DNA of 64,000 nt from Aphrocallistes beatrix (taxonomy: Eukaryota; Porifera; Hexactinellida; Sceptrulophora; Aphrocallistidae), in contig OY725501.1 of the NCBI GenBank assembly GCA_963281255.1, positions 635,882-699,881 of the forward strand. Direction: 5' to 3'. Of this stretch, positions 63,678 to 64,000 are shown piece after piece. Position numbers and translations under genes: made by a program. The notes beneath the pieces are model-generated. The model did not search any database and was not told the origin of the DNA. It saw only the letters and a program-made list of their open reading frames with translations. Each line of letters starts with the position of its first letter. Within the stretch, counting starts at the first letter, position 1.

Positions 63678-64000
63678 ATCTGTAACGAATTGATTGAAGA
63701 AACTGCCGGTCATAGAATGCTGATTTTTGGCATGTGGTAATCTTTTGGCTATGGCTCCAGTATGTTCTGAGCTCAGAATGAAATGTTGACTCATCATGGA
63801 ATTATGACGTCATTGTCACTTTTTTAAAAGTTAAGCAACACAGTTATTCGAGTATAACTCAGCCATTATAGGAGATACAAGTAGAAGGCTGAAATTTTAA
63901 TAGAAATGTATACTAACATGCTCCACATATAATACAACTATCATCAAAAAATGATGACTCATTACTTTGTTATGACATCATCATTCCTATCAAAATTTTT
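63678..64000 (+). mobile_element. Helentron-like repeat, cut by the window end
   Basis: Starts ATCTGTAACGAATTGATTGA and follows the family to ATTATGACATCATC... at the edge. It stands head to head with the preceding copy and lacks its own TATCCTTAC terminus. Confidence 0.8.

Noticed and set aside
1-64000. CRISPR array, bacterial operon or phage content
   Set aside because: Tandem repeats here lack unique spacers, and splice sites, LTR elements and animal domains show a eukaryotic genome.

Overview
The window is nuclear DNA from an animal: genes are split by GT-AG introns, coding sequence is sparse, the DNA is AT-rich, and transposable elements fill most of it. An intronless NACHT-LRR gene, C-type lectin/Ig receptor exons and a wealth of hAT/TA-type MITEs and Helentron-like repeats suggest a marine invertebrate. 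A sponge or other early-branching metazoan is my guess, but nothing here fixes the taxon.

Layout. 1-2.5 kb: MITEs and a 1.07-kb foldback element. 2.6-4.3 kb: an orphan seven-helix membrane protein and an inverted partial copy of its 3' end. 5.3-8.8 kb: relics of a coiled-coil (TRIM-like) gene split by a hAT MITE, then a second foldback between two direct copies of the gene's 3' flank. 8.8-26 kb: no convincing intact gene, only nested MITEs, hAT transposase relics, a 23-bp minisatellite and Helentron-like repeats. 26.6-30.0 kb: an intact 1122-aa NLR (death-fold-like N-terminus, NACHT, LRR). 30-39.9 kb: transposase relics (KDZ-like, MULE, tyrosine-recombinase-like), a decayed Ty3/Gypsy element, and two plus-strand exons coding a transmembrane helix and a tail with an ITIM-like motif. 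39.9-43.8 kb: a Ty3/Gypsy element with both LTRs but with the catalytic core of its reverse transcriptase deleted. 44-48 kb: a Helentron-like repeat split by a foldback, a two-exon C-type lectin gene and a tRNA-derived SINE. 48.4-56.8 kb (minus strand): a ten-exon receptor gene, signal peptide-CTLD-Ig-CTLD-Ig-Ig-Ig-Ig-FN3-TM-tail. 57.6-62.6 kb: a decayed DNA transposon coding a DDE-type transposase with an OTU protease domain, headed by a 2A-like peptide (DIEANPGP). 63.1-64 kb: two Helentron-like repeats head to head.

The most notable biology is immune-like. A cytosolic NLR lies in the same 30 kb as a lectin/Ig receptor family whose extracellular exons are all bounded by phase-1 introns and whose tails carry ITIM-like and NPxY motifs. 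The lectin-Ig exon pair has duplicated recently. One Ig exon is out of frame by two bases, and removing those two bases restores one frame across all ten exons. Gene starts, splice sites and domain calls were read by eye; no database search was run.
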